From: Rhodocyclaceae bacterium
GTDB taxonomy: Bacteria; Pseudomonadota; Gammaproteobacteria; Burkholderiales; Rhodocyclaceae
Direction: 5' to 3'
Length of the DNA: 49,434 bases
Assembly (NCBI GenBank): GCA_026417115.1
Contig: JAOADW010000027.1
Coordinates: 1 to 49,434, forward strand
Shown: positions 1-9,951 of the stretch, piece after piece
How the letters are laid out: every line of letters starts with the position of its first letter
Position numbering within the stretch: the stretch's first letter is position 1
Notes under the pieces: model-generated
Database searches by the model: none
Seen by the model: the letters and a program-made list of their open reading frames with translations, nothing else
Told to the model about the DNA's origin: nothing
Made by a program: the position numbers and the translations under genes

Positions 1-686
1 GCATCGACGCGCGCCTTCAGCCCCGTCGCCATGAAGGTGAACACATCGTGCGCGAAGGAATCGAGTTCGGCGAGCAGATTGCGGTTGGCGCGCGCGAAGG
101 CGTTGTAGGCGACCGCGGCCGGGATCGCGACGGCCAGGCCCAGCGCAGTCATGATCAGCGCTTCGCCCACGGGCCCTGCCACCTTGTCGAGCGTGCCTTG
201 CCCGCTCATGCCGATATGGATGAGCGCATGGTAGATGCCCCAGACGGTGCCGAACAGGCCGACGAAAGGCGCCGATGAGGCCACGGTGGCGAGGAAGGTC
301 TGGCCGTATTCGAGGCGGGCGCGATCCTGGGCGATCGCGCGTTTCAAGGCGCGCGTGAGGAACTCGTCGGGCGTGCCGGCGTCAATCAGCCCCCGTCCGC
401 CGTTCCGGTGCTGCTCGATCGCCGTGAAGCCATGATGCACAAGATGGGAGAAGGCATCGGTCACGCCTTGCTCGCGCAATCGCTTGGCAACGGAGTCGAG
501 GTTCGGTGCAGCCCAAAAATCGTTGAGAAATTCACGAGCTTTTCGGCGAGCGCGCCAAAGCGAGATGCCTTTGGCAATAATCAAGTACCAAGTGCCGATC
601 GACATGATCGCCATCAGCACGAGGATGAAGCGCGCCACGCCATCGCTACTGACAAGGAAGTGGTAGAAACCCAAGGAATTTTCCAT
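1..686 (-). CDS. exbB: TonB-system proton channel ExbB (MotA/TolQ/ExbB family), 3' end outside window
   Basis: ExbB is the inner-membrane channel that uses the proton gradient to energise TonB for outer-membrane transport of iron complexes. The 228 visible codons start at ATG 686-684, three bases after the tonB stop, with GAGGAA upstream as ribosome site. The protein has an N-terminal membrane segment near residues 15-37, a cytoplasmic loop with many Arg/Lys, and the family signature around residues 145-200: ATVASSAPFVGLFGTVWGI followed by a second and third membrane segment with GEALIMTALGLAVAIPA. No stop is reached before the window edge, so only the extreme C-terminus is missing. exbD is expected next but is not visible. 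Family identity is secure; ExbB rather than TolQ is inferred from the adjacent tonB. Confidence 0.93.
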   Translation of the reverse strand, partial: MENSLGFYHFLVSSDGVARFILVLMAIMSIGTWYLIIAKGISLWRARRKAREFLNDFWAAPNLDSVAKRLREQGVTDAFSHLVHHGFTAIEQHRNGGRGLIDAGTPDEFLTRALKRAIAQDRARLEYGQTFLATVASSAPFVGLFGTVWGIYHALIHIGMSGQGTLDKVAGPVGEALIMTALGLAVAIPAAVAYNAFARANRNLLAELDSFAHDVFTFMATGLKARVD

Positions 687-689
687 GAT

Positions 690-1367
690 TCATTTCCTCA
701 ATGAAAAAATGATCGGAACCAATACGCTTGCAGCGACTGCAACCTCCCCTTGCCGTGCAGGGATGAATTTCCAACGCTGGACAGCCTCTTGCGCTGCGCG
801 ATCGAGACGTTCCGAGCCGCTACTCGCATGCAAGGAGATCTCGATCGGAAGTCCTTCCGGAGAGACCAGCACCCGCAGGACCACCTTGCCCTCCTCACCC
901 ATTCGGCGGGCAAGGGGTGGGTAAGCGGGTCTGGGGTTTTCTAGATAATCAGCGTCGAAACGCGGATTGACAATCTGGGGTTCTCTTTGGGAGACCATAG
1001 AGGTGGCCGATGCGGTTTGAGGGGTGGCCGGTTCATAGGCGGCCGTTTGAGGCTCGATGGGCGTCGCCGTTTGGAGTGCAGAAAAATCTGTCGCGCTGGC
1101 AGCCAGCGTGTTTGCTCGCGCTGGAGTGGGTGTCGGCCGTTTGGGCAGAGGTTGCCGTGCTGGCCGATAGAGTTCGGGTTTCGGCAGATCAACCGCAGTC
1201 GGTTTGAGTAATTCAACCTTCAAAAGCTCTGGTTCAGGAAGTTTCGTGCGAGGCCTCTCCATTTTCACGAGCCCCCAGAAAGCCGCGCCGTGAATGAGAA
1301 TCGCCAGCGCTAGCCCTGCCGGCGAAAAACGAGAAACGAGGTGGTTGCTCAACTCCATTGCCATCAT
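690..1367 (-). CDS. tonB: TonB energy-transducing protein
   Basis: TonB spans the periplasm and passes energy from ExbB/ExbD to TonB-dependent outer-membrane receptors. From the chosen start the protein has 225 residues: a short cytoplasmic end, one hydrophobic anchor (AGLALAILIHGAAFWGLV, about residues 16-33), a proline-rich linker with KPTAVDLPKPELYRPARQP, and a C-terminal TonB domain beginning at YPPLARRMGEEGKVVLRV and ending at VPIIFSLRK. The ATG at 1367 overlaps the stop of the preceding small gene as ATGA, which suggests translational coupling and decides the start over an in-frame codon at 1460. AAGG lies just upstream. It sits between an unknown 93-residue gene and exbB, in the Fur-controlled operon that begins near 3062. 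Confidence 0.93.
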   Translation of the reverse strand: MMAMELSNHLVSRFSPAGLALAILIHGAAFWGLVKMERPRTKLPEPELLKVELLKPTAVDLPKPELYRPARQPLPKRPTPTPARANTLAASATDFSALQTATPIEPQTAAYEPATPQTASATSMVSQREPQIVNPRFDADYLENPRPAYPPLARRMGEEGKVVLRVLVSPEGLPIEISLHASSGSERLDRAAQEAVQRWKFIPARQGEVAVAASVLVPIIFSLRK

Positions 1368-1645
1368 GCCAGGGCCTTGTTTTCTGGCCGCGTACAAATC
1401 ACCGTGGAGGTAGGAGGTCCAAAAAGCTTGGTTGAAGACTTGTCCTGTTCCATGAGGCACTCCGCCAATTCACTGGCGTTGTGGCGTAAGAACACATCAG
1501 CTTCCGGATCATTGGCCAGTCGTTCGAACAACATGGCTGCGTGGTAAAGCGAATGGAGACAACCGCTTTCCAAGTGTCTGGTCAAGTGTGCGAGAGCTCC
1601 GGCAACCATTTGGGCGGGCGGATGAAGATCTTGTTGATCGCGCAT
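1364..1645 (-). CDS. Unknown 93-residue protein in the iron-uptake operon
   Basis: I do not recognise a domain. The 93-residue product looks soluble and helical, with a central amphipathic stretch (GALAHLTRHLESGCLHSLYH, then a Leu/Ala-rich helix to about residue 65) and a polar C-terminus. There is no signal peptide or membrane segment. GGAGGG lies about 12 bases upstream of the ATG at 1645. Its stop overlaps the tonB start as ATGA, which is strong evidence that it is a real gene translated together with tonB. Lying between hemP and tonB, it probably has a role in haem or iron handling, but this is only guilt by association. Confidence 0.7.
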   Translation of the reverse strand: MRDQQDLHPPAQMVAGALAHLTRHLESGCLHSLYHAAMLFERLANDPEADVFLRHNASELAECLMEQDKSSTKLFGPPTSTVICTRPENKALA

Positions 1646-1667
1646 CAGGCTTCTATTCCCTCCGGGT

Positions 1668-1811
1668 CTAGTTCAACACCGAGGCTGGTTTGGTCATTGC
1701 CGACAAATCCGAGTGGTGCATCAGACTTCCCAAGTCACCCAGGCATATCGAAAGCTTGTCGCCATTGGCTGTAATGGGCTGGACTAGGAAGAAGATGCCA
1801 CCGATGAACAT
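1668..1811 (-). CDS. Candidate 47-residue small protein between hemP and the 93-residue gene
   Basis: An open frame from ATG 1811 to TAG 1668 fills the gap between the hemP stop (1833) and the next start (1645) almost exactly, leaving about 21 bases on each side. The product begins with a hydrophobic run (MFIGGIFFLVQPITANG) and continues with a mildly hydrophobic middle holding one Cys and two adjacent His. AGAGG directly touches the start codon, which is too close for a good ribosome site; GAAGG lies about 13 bases away. No family is recognised. The fit in the operon supports a gene, but chance in a 187-base gap is possible. Confidence 0.3.
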   Translation of the reverse strand: MFIGGIFFLVQPITANGDKLSICLGDLGSLMHHSDLSAMTKPASVLN

Positions 1812-1832
1812 CCTCTTGTTGTCCAGCCTTCG

Positions 1833-1988
1833 TCATTTGGTGAGAATCAATTTGTTTTGTCGCGTCAAACGCAAGCGGTAGAGCTCACTGCCATGGCGTA
1901 TGACAATCTCTTTTTGATTCCCGAGCAGCTGATGGCTATCGTAGACAGCGATGGCCTTTTTTTCAGAACCATCTGACCGTGGAGGCAT
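1833..1988 (-). CDS. hemP: Hemin uptake protein HemP
   Basis: HemP is a small protein widely linked to haem uptake loci; in several bacteria it acts in haem or iron regulation rather than transport. The C-terminal block is typical of the family: HQLLGNQKEIVIRHGSELYR followed by LRLTRQNKLILTK at the end. The start at 1988 gives 51 residues and has GAAGG about 12 bases upstream; an alternative ATG at 2024 gives 63 residues but overlaps the upstream gene by 23 bases and has no clear ribosome site. It follows the iron-binding protein gene by 13 bases in the same Fur-controlled operon. Family confidence is high; the start is less certain. Confidence 0.88.
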   Translation of the reverse strand: MPPRSDGSEKKAIAVYDSHQLLGNQKEIVIRHGSELYRLRLTRQNKLILTK

Positions 1989-2001
1989 GGGGATCTTGCC
2001 T

Positions 2002-3024
2002 TCATTTCCACCCGATGCGGTCATAGATTTTTTGCGCCAAGGAAACGTTCTTCGCGAGCGCCGTGATCGGCAGGGTGTCGGCTTTGAAAGTGCCCATCGC
2101 GGCGAGCGCCGGATTGTCGATCTTTACGCTCGGGACGGCCGGCCATTCGTTGTTGCCGTCGGCAAAATACCGTTGCGCCTCATCGGAGGCGAGATATTCG
2201 AGGAATTTCTTCGCCGCTTCCTTGTTGGGCGCCGTCTTCAGCATGCCGCCTCCCGAGACGTTGATGTGCACGCCCGTCGTCGCTTGATTGGGCCAGACAA
2301 GGCCGATTGCCTCTACGACTTTTTTGTCTTCTGGCTTGGATGAGCGCATCAAGCGCGCGAGGTAATAGGAATTCGAGATCGTCACGCCACATTCGCCGGC
2401 GGCGACGGAGCGAATTTGATCGGTATCGCCGCCTTTGGGTGGCCGCGCGAAATTACCGAGCACGCCGCGCGCCCATTCCTCCGCCTTTTGCTCGCCCTGA
2501 TGGGCGATGATCGAGGCGAGCAGGGAAAGGTTGTAGGGATGAGCGCCTGAGCGCATGCAGACTTGCCCTTTCAATTTCGGCTGGGCAAGGTCTTCGTAAC
2601 TTTTCACGTCTTCAGCCTTCAGGAGGCTCTTGTTGTAGACGATCACGCGCGCGCGCGTCGAGAAGGCTGCCCAATTGGCCGAGCGCAGATGGCTGGGGAT
2701 ACGCTGCTCGATGAGCTTGGACTGGAGGGGGGCAAATAATCCGAGCTCGTCGGCCTTTGCCAAGCGTGCGGCATCGACGGTCAAAAAGACATCGGCGGGG
2801 CTTGCAGCGCCTTCATTCTTGATGCGTTCGAGCAATTCGTCTTCTTTCCCTTCGAGACGATTGATCTTGATGCCCGTGAGCTTCGTGAAATTCTCATAGA
2901 GCGCCTCGTCGGTTTGATAATGGCGTGCCGTGTAGAGGTTCAAGACACTCTCTGCGCAATGCGCGATGCCGGCGAGGCCAGCCCATAGTCCAAAAAAAGC
3001 ACAACGAATCAATCTGACAATCAT
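2002..3024 (-). CDS. Periplasmic Fe(III) ABC-transporter substrate-binding protein (FbpA/FutA type)
   Basis: This 340-residue protein binds ferric iron in the periplasm and would hand it to an ABC permease. It has a signal peptide (MIVRLIRCAFFGLWAGLAGI, cleaved near HCAES), the family start SVLNLYTARHYQTDEALY, and the paired-tyrosine iron site in ISNSYYLARL near residue 225, followed by NVSGGGMLKTAPNKEAAKKF. AAAGGAG lies seven bases before the ATG at 3024. It is the first gene of the operon, 38 bases downstream of a Fur box. No permease or ATPase gene is next to it: the partner must be elsewhere, or the protein has been recruited to a TonB operon. Whether the symbol should be fbpA, futA or afuA cannot be decided. 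Confidence 0.92.
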   Translation of the reverse strand: MIVRLIRCAFFGLWAGLAGIAHCAESVLNLYTARHYQTDEALYENFTKLTGIKINRLEGKEDELLERIKNEGAASPADVFLTVDAARLAKADELGLFAPLQSKLIEQRIPSHLRSANWAAFSTRARVIVYNKSLLKAEDVKSYEDLAQPKLKGQVCMRSGAHPYNLSLLASIIAHQGEQKAEEWARGVLGNFARPPKGGDTDQIRSVAAGECGVTISNSYYLARLMRSSKPEDKKVVEAIGLVWPNQATTGVHINVSGGGMLKTAPNKEAAKKFLEYLASDEAQRYFADGNNEWPAVPSVKIDNPALAAMGTFKADTLPITALAKNVSLAQKIYDRIGWK

Positions 3025-3061
3025 TCGATGCTCCTTTCACCCTAGAAACGACAACGAAAAC

Positions 3062-3098
3062 GAGAACGATTATCATTTATTTTCGTCTGCGTTGTCAA
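3062..3098 (-). promoter_or_regulatory. Sigma-70 promoter overlapped by a Fur box, driving the iron operon
   Basis: On the minus strand TTGACA (3098-3093) is followed after 18 bases by GATAAT (3074-3069). The 19 bases at 3062-3080 match the classical Fur consensus at about 14 positions (minus strand ATAAATGATAATCGTTCTC) and cover the -10 element. Binding there would block RNA polymerase when iron is plentiful. The start of the iron-binding protein gene is 38 bases downstream. Seen directly; repression by Fur is inferred from the family rule. Confidence 0.85.
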
Positions 3099-3163
3099 CA
3101 TCCGTGCGGCCTGTTCGTTGCGCTCGCTATAATCGAGCGAACAAACACGAAAGGGGGTGGCAG

Positions 3164-4159
3164 ATGGCGTTTCAGGCCTATCTGATACGTGAGGAAGCGG
3201 GCAAAGTCCTCGCTGACTTTGCCGAGATGGAGGAAGCCCAGCTCGATGCGGGCGAGGTCAAGATTCGCGTCATCTGGTCGGACATCAACTACAAGGATGC
3301 TTTGGCAGCGACGGGGGCGGGCAAGATCATCCGTCGTTTTCCTTGCATCGCCGGCATCGATCTGGCTGGCATCGTGGTCGAGAGTGCGAGCCCGAAATTT
3401 AGACCGGGCGATGCGGTGTTGGCTACGGGGTATGACATTGGAGTTGCCCATCACGGCGGTTACGCAGAACTCGCGCGTCTGCCCGCCGCCTGGGTGCTTC
3501 CTATCCCCGAGGGACTCGATCTACGCAGCGCCATGGCCTTGGGGACGGCTGGCTTCACCGCGGGCCTCGCGTTGGCGCGCATGGAATACGAGGGGCTGAC
3601 ACCGGACAAGGGGCCGGTCCTCGTGACTGGCGCCACGGGCGGGGTGGGCAGTGTAGCCATCGAGATTCTCGCCAAGTCTGGCTACGAGGTCCATGCCCTC
3701 ACGGGGAAAGCCGATGCTGCCGATTATCTGAAGGGTTTGGGCGCGGCAAACGTGTTGTTGCGCTCCGAGCTCGATCTTTCCCGTATCCGCCCGCTTGAAA
3801 AATCCAGATGGGCCGGCGCCGTCGATAACCTGGGGGGCGAGGTGCTTTCCTGGATCGCAAGTACGATGAAGATCGACGGGGTGATTGCCAGCGTCGGGTT
3901 GGCGGCGAGCATGGAGTTCAGGACGACGGTGGCGCCCTTCATCTTGCGAGGGGTTGCCTTGCTAGGCATCGATTCGGTCAATTGCCCAATGCCGCGTCGC
4001 GAAACGGTATGGAAAAAACTCGCTTCGACCTGGAAGCCGGAAAGCGTGATTGCTTCGGCGCGCGAAATTGCTTTTTCCGAGCTGCCGACCGTCTTCGAAG
4101 ATTTTCTCAGGGCGCGCGTGACGGGGCGCTACGTCGTGCGCATCGGACATGACAGCTAA
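3164..4159 (+). CDS. acuI: Acrylyl-CoA reductase (NADPH), AcuI/YhdH family
   Basis: AcuI-type enzymes reduce acrylyl-CoA to propionyl-CoA with NADPH; they belong to the medium-chain quinone oxidoreductases. The 331 residues begin MAFQAYLIREEAGKVLADF and include DINYKDALAATGAGKIIRRF near residue 45, GIDLAGIVVES and the nucleotide-binding motif VTGATGGVGSVAIEIL near 155. The ATG at 3164 is preceded by AAGGGGGTGG. TATAAT at 3128-3133 could be the -10 of its promoter, although no good -35 is visible. prpE follows after 14 bases, so acrylate, 3-hydroxypropionate or propionate would be channelled through CoA esters. The broader family contains enzymes of uncertain substrate, so the acrylyl-CoA call rests partly on the neighbour. 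Confidence 0.88.
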   Translation: MAFQAYLIREEAGKVLADFAEMEEAQLDAGEVKIRVIWSDINYKDALAATGAGKIIRRFPCIAGIDLAGIVVESASPKFRPGDAVLATGYDIGVAHHGGYAELARLPAAWVLPIPEGLDLRSAMALGTAGFTAGLALARMEYEGLTPDKGPVLVTGATGGVGSVAIEILAKSGYEVHALTGKADAADYLKGLGAANVLLRSELDLSRIRPLEKSRWAGAVDNLGGEVLSWIASTMKIDGVIASVGLAASMEFRTTVAPFILRGVALLGIDSVNCPMPRRETVWKKLASTWKPESVIASAREIAFSELPTVFEDFLRARVTGRYVVRIGHDS

Positions 4160-4173
4160 GGGAGATAAAAACG

Positions 4174-6066
4174 ATGGATTACCGTCAATTCCACCGTCGT
4201 TCGATCGAGGATCGTGAAGGTTTCTGGCAGGAACAGGCGCAACTCATCGACTGGGCGACGCCGCCAGTGAGGATTTGTGATTATTCGCGCCCGCCTTTCG
4301 TCAAATGGTTCTCTGGCGGCACGACCAACCTCTGTTACAACGCCGTCGATCGCCATGCCGCAAAGCGACCCCATGACCGCGCTTTGATCTATGTCTCGAC
4401 CGAGACCGATACGGAGCGCATTTATACGTTTGCCGAGCTCAAGCAGGAAGTCATGCGCATGGCGGCCATCATGCAGACGCTCGGGGTTCGCAAGGGCGAT
4501 CGCGTCTTGATCTATATGCCCATGATCCCTGAGGCAGCATTCGCCATGCTCGCCTGCGCCCGTATCGGGGCGATCCATTCGGTGGTTTTTGGTGGCTTTG
4601 CTTCGGGGTCTCTCGCGACACGCATCGAGGACGCCAAACCGAAATTGATCGTCTCTGCTGACGCCGGCATGCGCGGGGGGAAATCGGTGCCCTATAAACA
4701 CTTGCTTGATGAGGCGATCCAAATCGCCCACGCCAAGCCAGAGAAGGTGCTGATGGTCGCGCGCGGCATCGATCCGGACTTCAACCATGTGTCGGGACGT
4801 GACGTCGATTACGCAGAGTTACGCGCTCAGCATATGGATGCGAACGTGCCTTGCGAATGGCTCGAGTCTTCGGAACCTTCGTATATTCTCTATACCTCGG
4901 GCACGACGGGCAAGCCGAAGGGGGTCCAGCGTGACACTGGCGGCTATGCGGTGGCGCTTGCCGCTTCGCTCAAATACATCTACACCGGCTACGAAGGCGA
5001 GACTTTCTTCGCGACTTCCGACATCGGCTGGGTCGTCGGTCATTCTTACATCATTTACGGGCCTTTGATTGCAGGCATGGCTACTGTCATGTATGAAGGC
5101 ACGCCGATTCGTCCCGATGCCGGTATCTGGTGGCGCATGGTCGAGAAATACAAGATCAACGTCATGTTCTCGGCGCCGACTGCGATCCGGGTGTTGAAGA
5201 AGCAGGATCCGAGTTGGCTTTCGAAGTACGATCTTTCCTCGCTCAAACATCTGTTCCTCGCTGGCGAGCCGCTCGATGAGCCGACGCACAAATGGATCAT
5301 GGAAGCGCTGGGGAAGCCGGTGATCGACAATTATTGGCAGACGGAGACCGGCTGGCCGATGCTCTCGGCGCTGCCGGGCGTCGAGAAAACGCCGATCAAA
5401 TATGGTTCTCCTTCGTTCCCGGTCTTTGGTTACGACTTGAGGATTTTCCGGGAAGATGGCTCGGAATGCGGGCCCAATGAAAAAGGCGTGGTGGGCGTCG
5501 TGCCTCCTTTGCCGCCTGGCTGCATGAGCACCGTCTGGGGGGATGACGAACGTTTCGTCAAAACCTATTTCAGCCTTTTCAAGGAGCCGCTCGTTTATTC
5601 CTCGTTTGACTGGGGCATCAAAGACGAAGAGGGCTATCATTTCATTTTGGGACGCACCGACGATGTGATCAATGTCGCCGGCCACCGCCTCGGCACGCGC
5701 GAAATCGAGGAGGCCGTGCAGGCGCATCCGGCGATTGCAGAAGTCGCGGTGGTCGGCGTCCAGGATCCTCTCAAGGGGCAGGAGCCCTTGGCCTTTGCGG
5801 TGGTCAAGGATCCTGCGCGTATTGCCACACCGGAGCTCAAGGCTCAGCTTGAGGCGGAAGTCAAGAAAACAGTCGATGAGATTCTTGGCCCCATTGCGCG
5901 ACCCAAACACATCCATTTCGTCACAGGCCTGCCCAAGACCCGTTCGGGTAAGATGTTGCGTCGCTCGATTCAGGCGCTCGCCGAAGGTCGTGACCCGGGC
6001 GATCTCACGACCCTCGATGATCCCTCGACGCTCGAGCAAATCAAAGCCGTTTTACAGCAGGGCTGA
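4174..6066 (+). CDS. prpE: Propionate--CoA ligase
   Basis: PrpE activates propionate (and less well acetate or acrylate) to its CoA ester through an acyl-adenylate in the cytoplasm. The 630 residues match the full family length. Visible motifs are the AMP-binding loop YTSGTTGKPKG starting at residue 240, NYWQTETGWP near 388, GRTDDVINVAGHRLGTREIE near 495, and the C-terminal PKTRSGKMLRR, in which Lys593 is the adenylation lysine. The start at 4174 has GGGAGAT upstream. It is cotranscribed with acuI, 14 bases away, and followed by a terminator at 6070-6096. Methylcitrate-cycle genes are not in the window. PrpE is preferred over acetyl-CoA synthetase because of the N-terminal block and the acuI neighbour. 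Confidence 0.93.
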   Translation: MDYRQFHRRSIEDREGFWQEQAQLIDWATPPVRICDYSRPPFVKWFSGGTTNLCYNAVDRHAAKRPHDRALIYVSTETDTERIYTFAELKQEVMRMAAIMQTLGVRKGDRVLIYMPMIPEAAFAMLACARIGAIHSVVFGGFASGSLATRIEDAKPKLIVSADAGMRGGKSVPYKHLLDEAIQIAHAKPEKVLMVARGIDPDFNHVSGRDVDYAELRAQHMDANVPCEWLESSEPSYILYTSGTTGKPKGVQRDTGGYAVALAASLKYIYTGYEGETFFATSDIGWVVGHSYIIYGPLIAGMATVMYEGTPIRPDAGIWWRMVEKYKINVMFSAPTAIRVLKKQDPSWLSKYDLSSLKHLFLAGEPLDEPTHKWIMEALGKPVIDNYWQTETGWPMLSALPGVEKTPIKYGSPSFPVFGYDLRIFREDGSECGPNEKGVVGVVPPLPPGCMSTVWGDDERFVKTYFSLFKEPLVYSSFDWGIKDEEGYHFILGRTDDVINVAGHRLGTREIEEAVQAHPAIAEVAVVGVQDPLKGQEPLAFAVVKDPARIATPELKAQLEAEVKKTVDEILGPIARPKHIHFVTGLPKTRSGKMLRRSIQALAEGRDPGDLTTLDDPSTLEQIKAVLQQG

Positions 6067-6069
6067 GCA

Positions 6070-6096
6070 GAAAGGCGAGCATTCTGCTCGCCTTTC
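6070..6096. terminator. Terminator between convergent prpE and dtd
   Basis: A perfect 12-base-pair stem (GAAAGGCGAGCA / TGCTCGCCTTTC) with a three-base loop starts four bases after the prpE stop. The flanking A/T bases (AAA on one arm, TTT on the other) make it usable in both directions, as expected between converging genes. Long U tracts are absent, so efficiency is uncertain. Confidence 0.75.
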
Positions 6097-6100
6097 CGTC

Positions 6101-6553
6101 TCATTCAGGCAGGCGTGAATCGAGCATCAAGGTGACGGGCCCCTCATTGACGAGCTCGACGTTCATGTCGGCGCCAAAAATGCCTGTGGGCACAGGCTTG
6201 CCGAGCAGATGCGCCAAACGCGAGACGAATGCCCGAAAGAGCGGCTCCGATCGCTCGCGTGCTGCGGCACGGTTCCAGGAAGGGCGATTGCCTTTTCGAT
6301 AGGAAGCGAACAAGGTGAATTGCGAGACGGCCAAGATCTCGCCGCCCGCCTCGAGCACGCTGCGGTTCATGACGCCTTGGTCATCGGGAAAGAGCCGCAA
6401 ACGCACGATCTTCCCGGCCATCCAGTCGAGGTCCTGAAGGGTGTCCGCGTTTTCGAAACCCGCCAGCACGAGCAACCCATGCTGGATCCGCGCGACTTCT
6501 CGCTCCTCGACGGAGACAGAGGCGCGTTGCACCCGCTGCACAATGACGCGCAT
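6101..6553 (-). CDS. dtd: D-aminoacyl-tRNA deacylase
   Basis: Dtd removes D-amino acids (and mischarged glycine) wrongly attached to tRNAs, protecting translation. The protein is 150 residues, the usual length, beginning [16 protein letters not shown]. Its two catalytic signatures are present: the SQxT motif in [10 protein letters not shown] near residue 78 and the cross-subunit proline motif in [12 protein letters not shown] near the end. The ATG at 6553 is preceded by an in-frame TTG; ATG is chosen. The gene converges with prpE and its start lies about 70 bases from a tRNA-Val gene on the other strand. Confidence 0.94.
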   Translation of the reverse strand: MRVIVQRVQRASVSVEEREVARIQHGLLVLAGFENADTLQDLDWMAGKIVRLRLFPDDQGVMNRSVLEAGGEILAVSQFTLFASYRKGNRPSWNRAAARERSEPLFRAFVSRLAHLLGKPVPTGIFGADMNVELVNEGPVTLMLDSRLPE

Positions 6554-6624
6554 CAAATCGCTCCAAAAATTGCGGAAGGCCTTGCCGCAACGCTGATGAG
6601 TTGAGGTAAAATACGATCAACGTT

Positions 6625-6701
6625 AGGCGCGTAGCTCAGCTGGTTAGAGCACCACCTTGACATGGTGGGGGTCGTTGGTTCGAGTCCAATCGCGCCTACC
6701 A
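6625..6701 (+). tRNA. tRNA-Val (anticodon GAC)
   Basis: The 77 bases fold as a cloverleaf: acceptor AGGCGCG (6625-6631) pairs with CGCGCCT (6691-6697), the D stem starts GCTC at 6634, the anticodon stem CCACC/GGTGG encloses TTGACAT with anticodon GAC at 6659-6661, and the T arm contains GGTTCGAGTCC. CCA at 6699-6701 is encoded. TAAAAT at 6607-6612, with TTGCCG 19 bases upstream, may be its promoter. Confidence 0.96.
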
Positions 6702-6751
6702 TTTCGATAAGAAACGGGCTTGGGTCTTCTGACTCGATCTTTTCGCCCTTT

Positions 6752-6784
6752 CGTCAGGGTATCTGACGGGCCCCGAAACGGGGG
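6752..6784 (-). terminator. Paired hairpins after dnaJ, possible terminator
   Basis: Just past the dnaJ stop (6787) lie two inverted repeats: CCCCG-AAA-CGGGG (6771-6783) and CGTCAG-ggtat-CTGACG (6752-6768). Neither is followed by a clear U tract on the minus strand, so the tandem may slow polymerase or protect the 3' end rather than act as a simple intrinsic terminator. Confidence 0.4.
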
Positions 6785-6786
6785 CA

Positions 6787-7908
6787 TCAGCCCCCGAAAA
6801 ACTCCCGTACTTTGTCCATCCAGCTTTGCGCTTTGGGGTTATGTTTTGCGGCGTTGCCGCGACTAATTTCCTCGAATTCGCGCAAAAGCTCTTTCTGGCG
6901 CTCGGTGAGGTTGACTGGCGTTTCCACGACCACATGGCACAGGAGATCGCCCGGCGTGGAAGAGCGCACGCCTTTGATGCCCTTGCCGCGCAGGCGGAAG
7001 ACTTTCCCTGTTTGCGTTTCGGGTGGAATTTTGATGCGCGCCATGCCATCGAGGGTAGGGATCTCGATTTCGCCCCCAAGCGCCGCAACTGTGATCGAGA
7101 TCGGCATCTCACAATGCAGATCGTCGTGCTCGCGCTGAAATACCGGGTGCGGCCGGATATGGATATGCACATAGAGATCGCCCGGCGGGCCACCGTTGAC
7201 TCCTGGCTCGCCTTCGCCGGAGAGTCGAATGCGATCGCCTTCATCGACGCCGGCAGGGATTTTTACGGCCAAGGTCTTGTGCTGTTTGACGCGACCGCTG
7301 CCTTGGCACGTGGAACAAGGATCCGCGATGAAGCGTCCGCTACCATGACATTTCGGGCAGGTTTGCTGGATCGAGAAGAAACCCTGCTGGATGCGCACTT
7401 GGCCGTGTCCGTTGCACGTGGGACAAACCCTTGGCTGGCTCCCCTTTTTCGCACCGGTTCCGTGGCAAGCCTCGCATTCGGCCATCGTGGGGATGCGTAT
7501 GCGGGTTTCCGTGCCCCGGGCGGCTTCTTCGAGCGTGATCTCGAGGTTGTAACGAAGATCGGCGCCGCGATAGACGTTGCTGCGGCCTCGGCCGCCGCCA
7601 AATATGTCGCCGAAAATTTCGGAAAAGGCGTCGGCGAATCCTCCCATGCCGGAAAAACCTCCGCCCATGCTGGCGGCGGTCGGATCTACCCCGGCATGCC
7701 CAAATTGGTCATAGGCTTGTCGTTTGGCGCGGTCAGAGAGGATTTCATAGGCCTCTTTGGCTTCTTTGAAAAGTTCCTCTGCCTTGGGATTATCCGGATT
7801 CCGATCCGGGTGATATTTCATCGCCAGTCGGCGATAGGCCTTTTTGATCTCTTCGTCGCTCGCGTCGCGATTGACGCCGAGTACTTCGTAGTAATCGCGT
7901 TTGGCCAT
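6787..7908 (-). CDS. dnaJ: Chaperone protein DnaJ (Hsp40)
   Basis: DnaJ delivers unfolded proteins to DnaK and stimulates its ATPase. The 373 residues show the full type I layout: J domain with HPD at residues 33-35, a Gly/Phe-rich linker (about 75-115, with [10 protein letters not shown]), four zinc-binding repeats ([32 protein letters not shown]) and the C-terminal peptide-binding domains. It is the last gene of grpE-dnaK-dnaJ, 91 bases after dnaK, with a stable hairpin in that gap. No strong ribosome site is visible ahead of the ATG at 7908. Confidence 0.97.
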   Translation of the reverse strand: MAKRDYYEVLGVNRDASDEEIKKAYRRLAMKYHPDRNPDNPKAEELFKEAKEAYEILSDRAKRQAYDQFGHAGVDPTAASMGGGFSGMGGFADAFSEIFGDIFGGGRGRSNVYRGADLRYNLEITLEEAARGTETRIRIPTMAECEACHGTGAKKGSQPRVCPTCNGHGQVRIQQGFFSIQQTCPKCHGSGRFIADPCSTCQGSGRVKQHKTLAVKIPAGVDEGDRIRLSGEGEPGVNGGPPGDLYVHIHIRPHPVFQREHDDLHCEMPISITVAALGGEIEIPTLDGMARIKIPPETQTGKVFRLRGKGIKGVRSSTPGDLLCHVVVETPVNLTERQKELLREFEEISRGNAAKHNPKAQSWMDKVREFFGG

Positions 7909-7947
7909 GGTGAAGCATCGACAATGACGAGGAAGGGCCGCAGACGA

Positions 7948-7982
7948 AACGAAAGCCGTGGCGGCTGCTCACGGCCTTCGTT
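7948..7982 (-). promoter_or_regulatory. Intercistronic hairpin between dnaK and dnaJ
   Basis: On the minus strand AACGAAGGCCGTG and CACGGCTTTCGTT pair over 13 positions (one G-U) around a nine-base loop. There is no following U run, so it is more likely an mRNA stabiliser or partial attenuator that sets DnaK above DnaJ. Structure is seen; the role is inferred. Confidence 0.55.
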
Positions 7983-7999
7983 GCGCGTCGCCTGTTGGA

Positions 8000-9910
<1,911 letters not shown>

Positions 9911-9951
9911 AGGGTGATTCCTTTTCGTAAATGATGAATGACCTAGTCGCG

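Noticed and set aside
4819..6039. 406-codon minus-strand frame opposite prpE
   Set aside because: Codon-bias artefact; prpE is complete and all its motifs are intact.
6625..6701. tRNA-Val as an integration site
   Set aside because: No integrase, no repeated tRNA 3' end and no foreign-looking DNA follow it.
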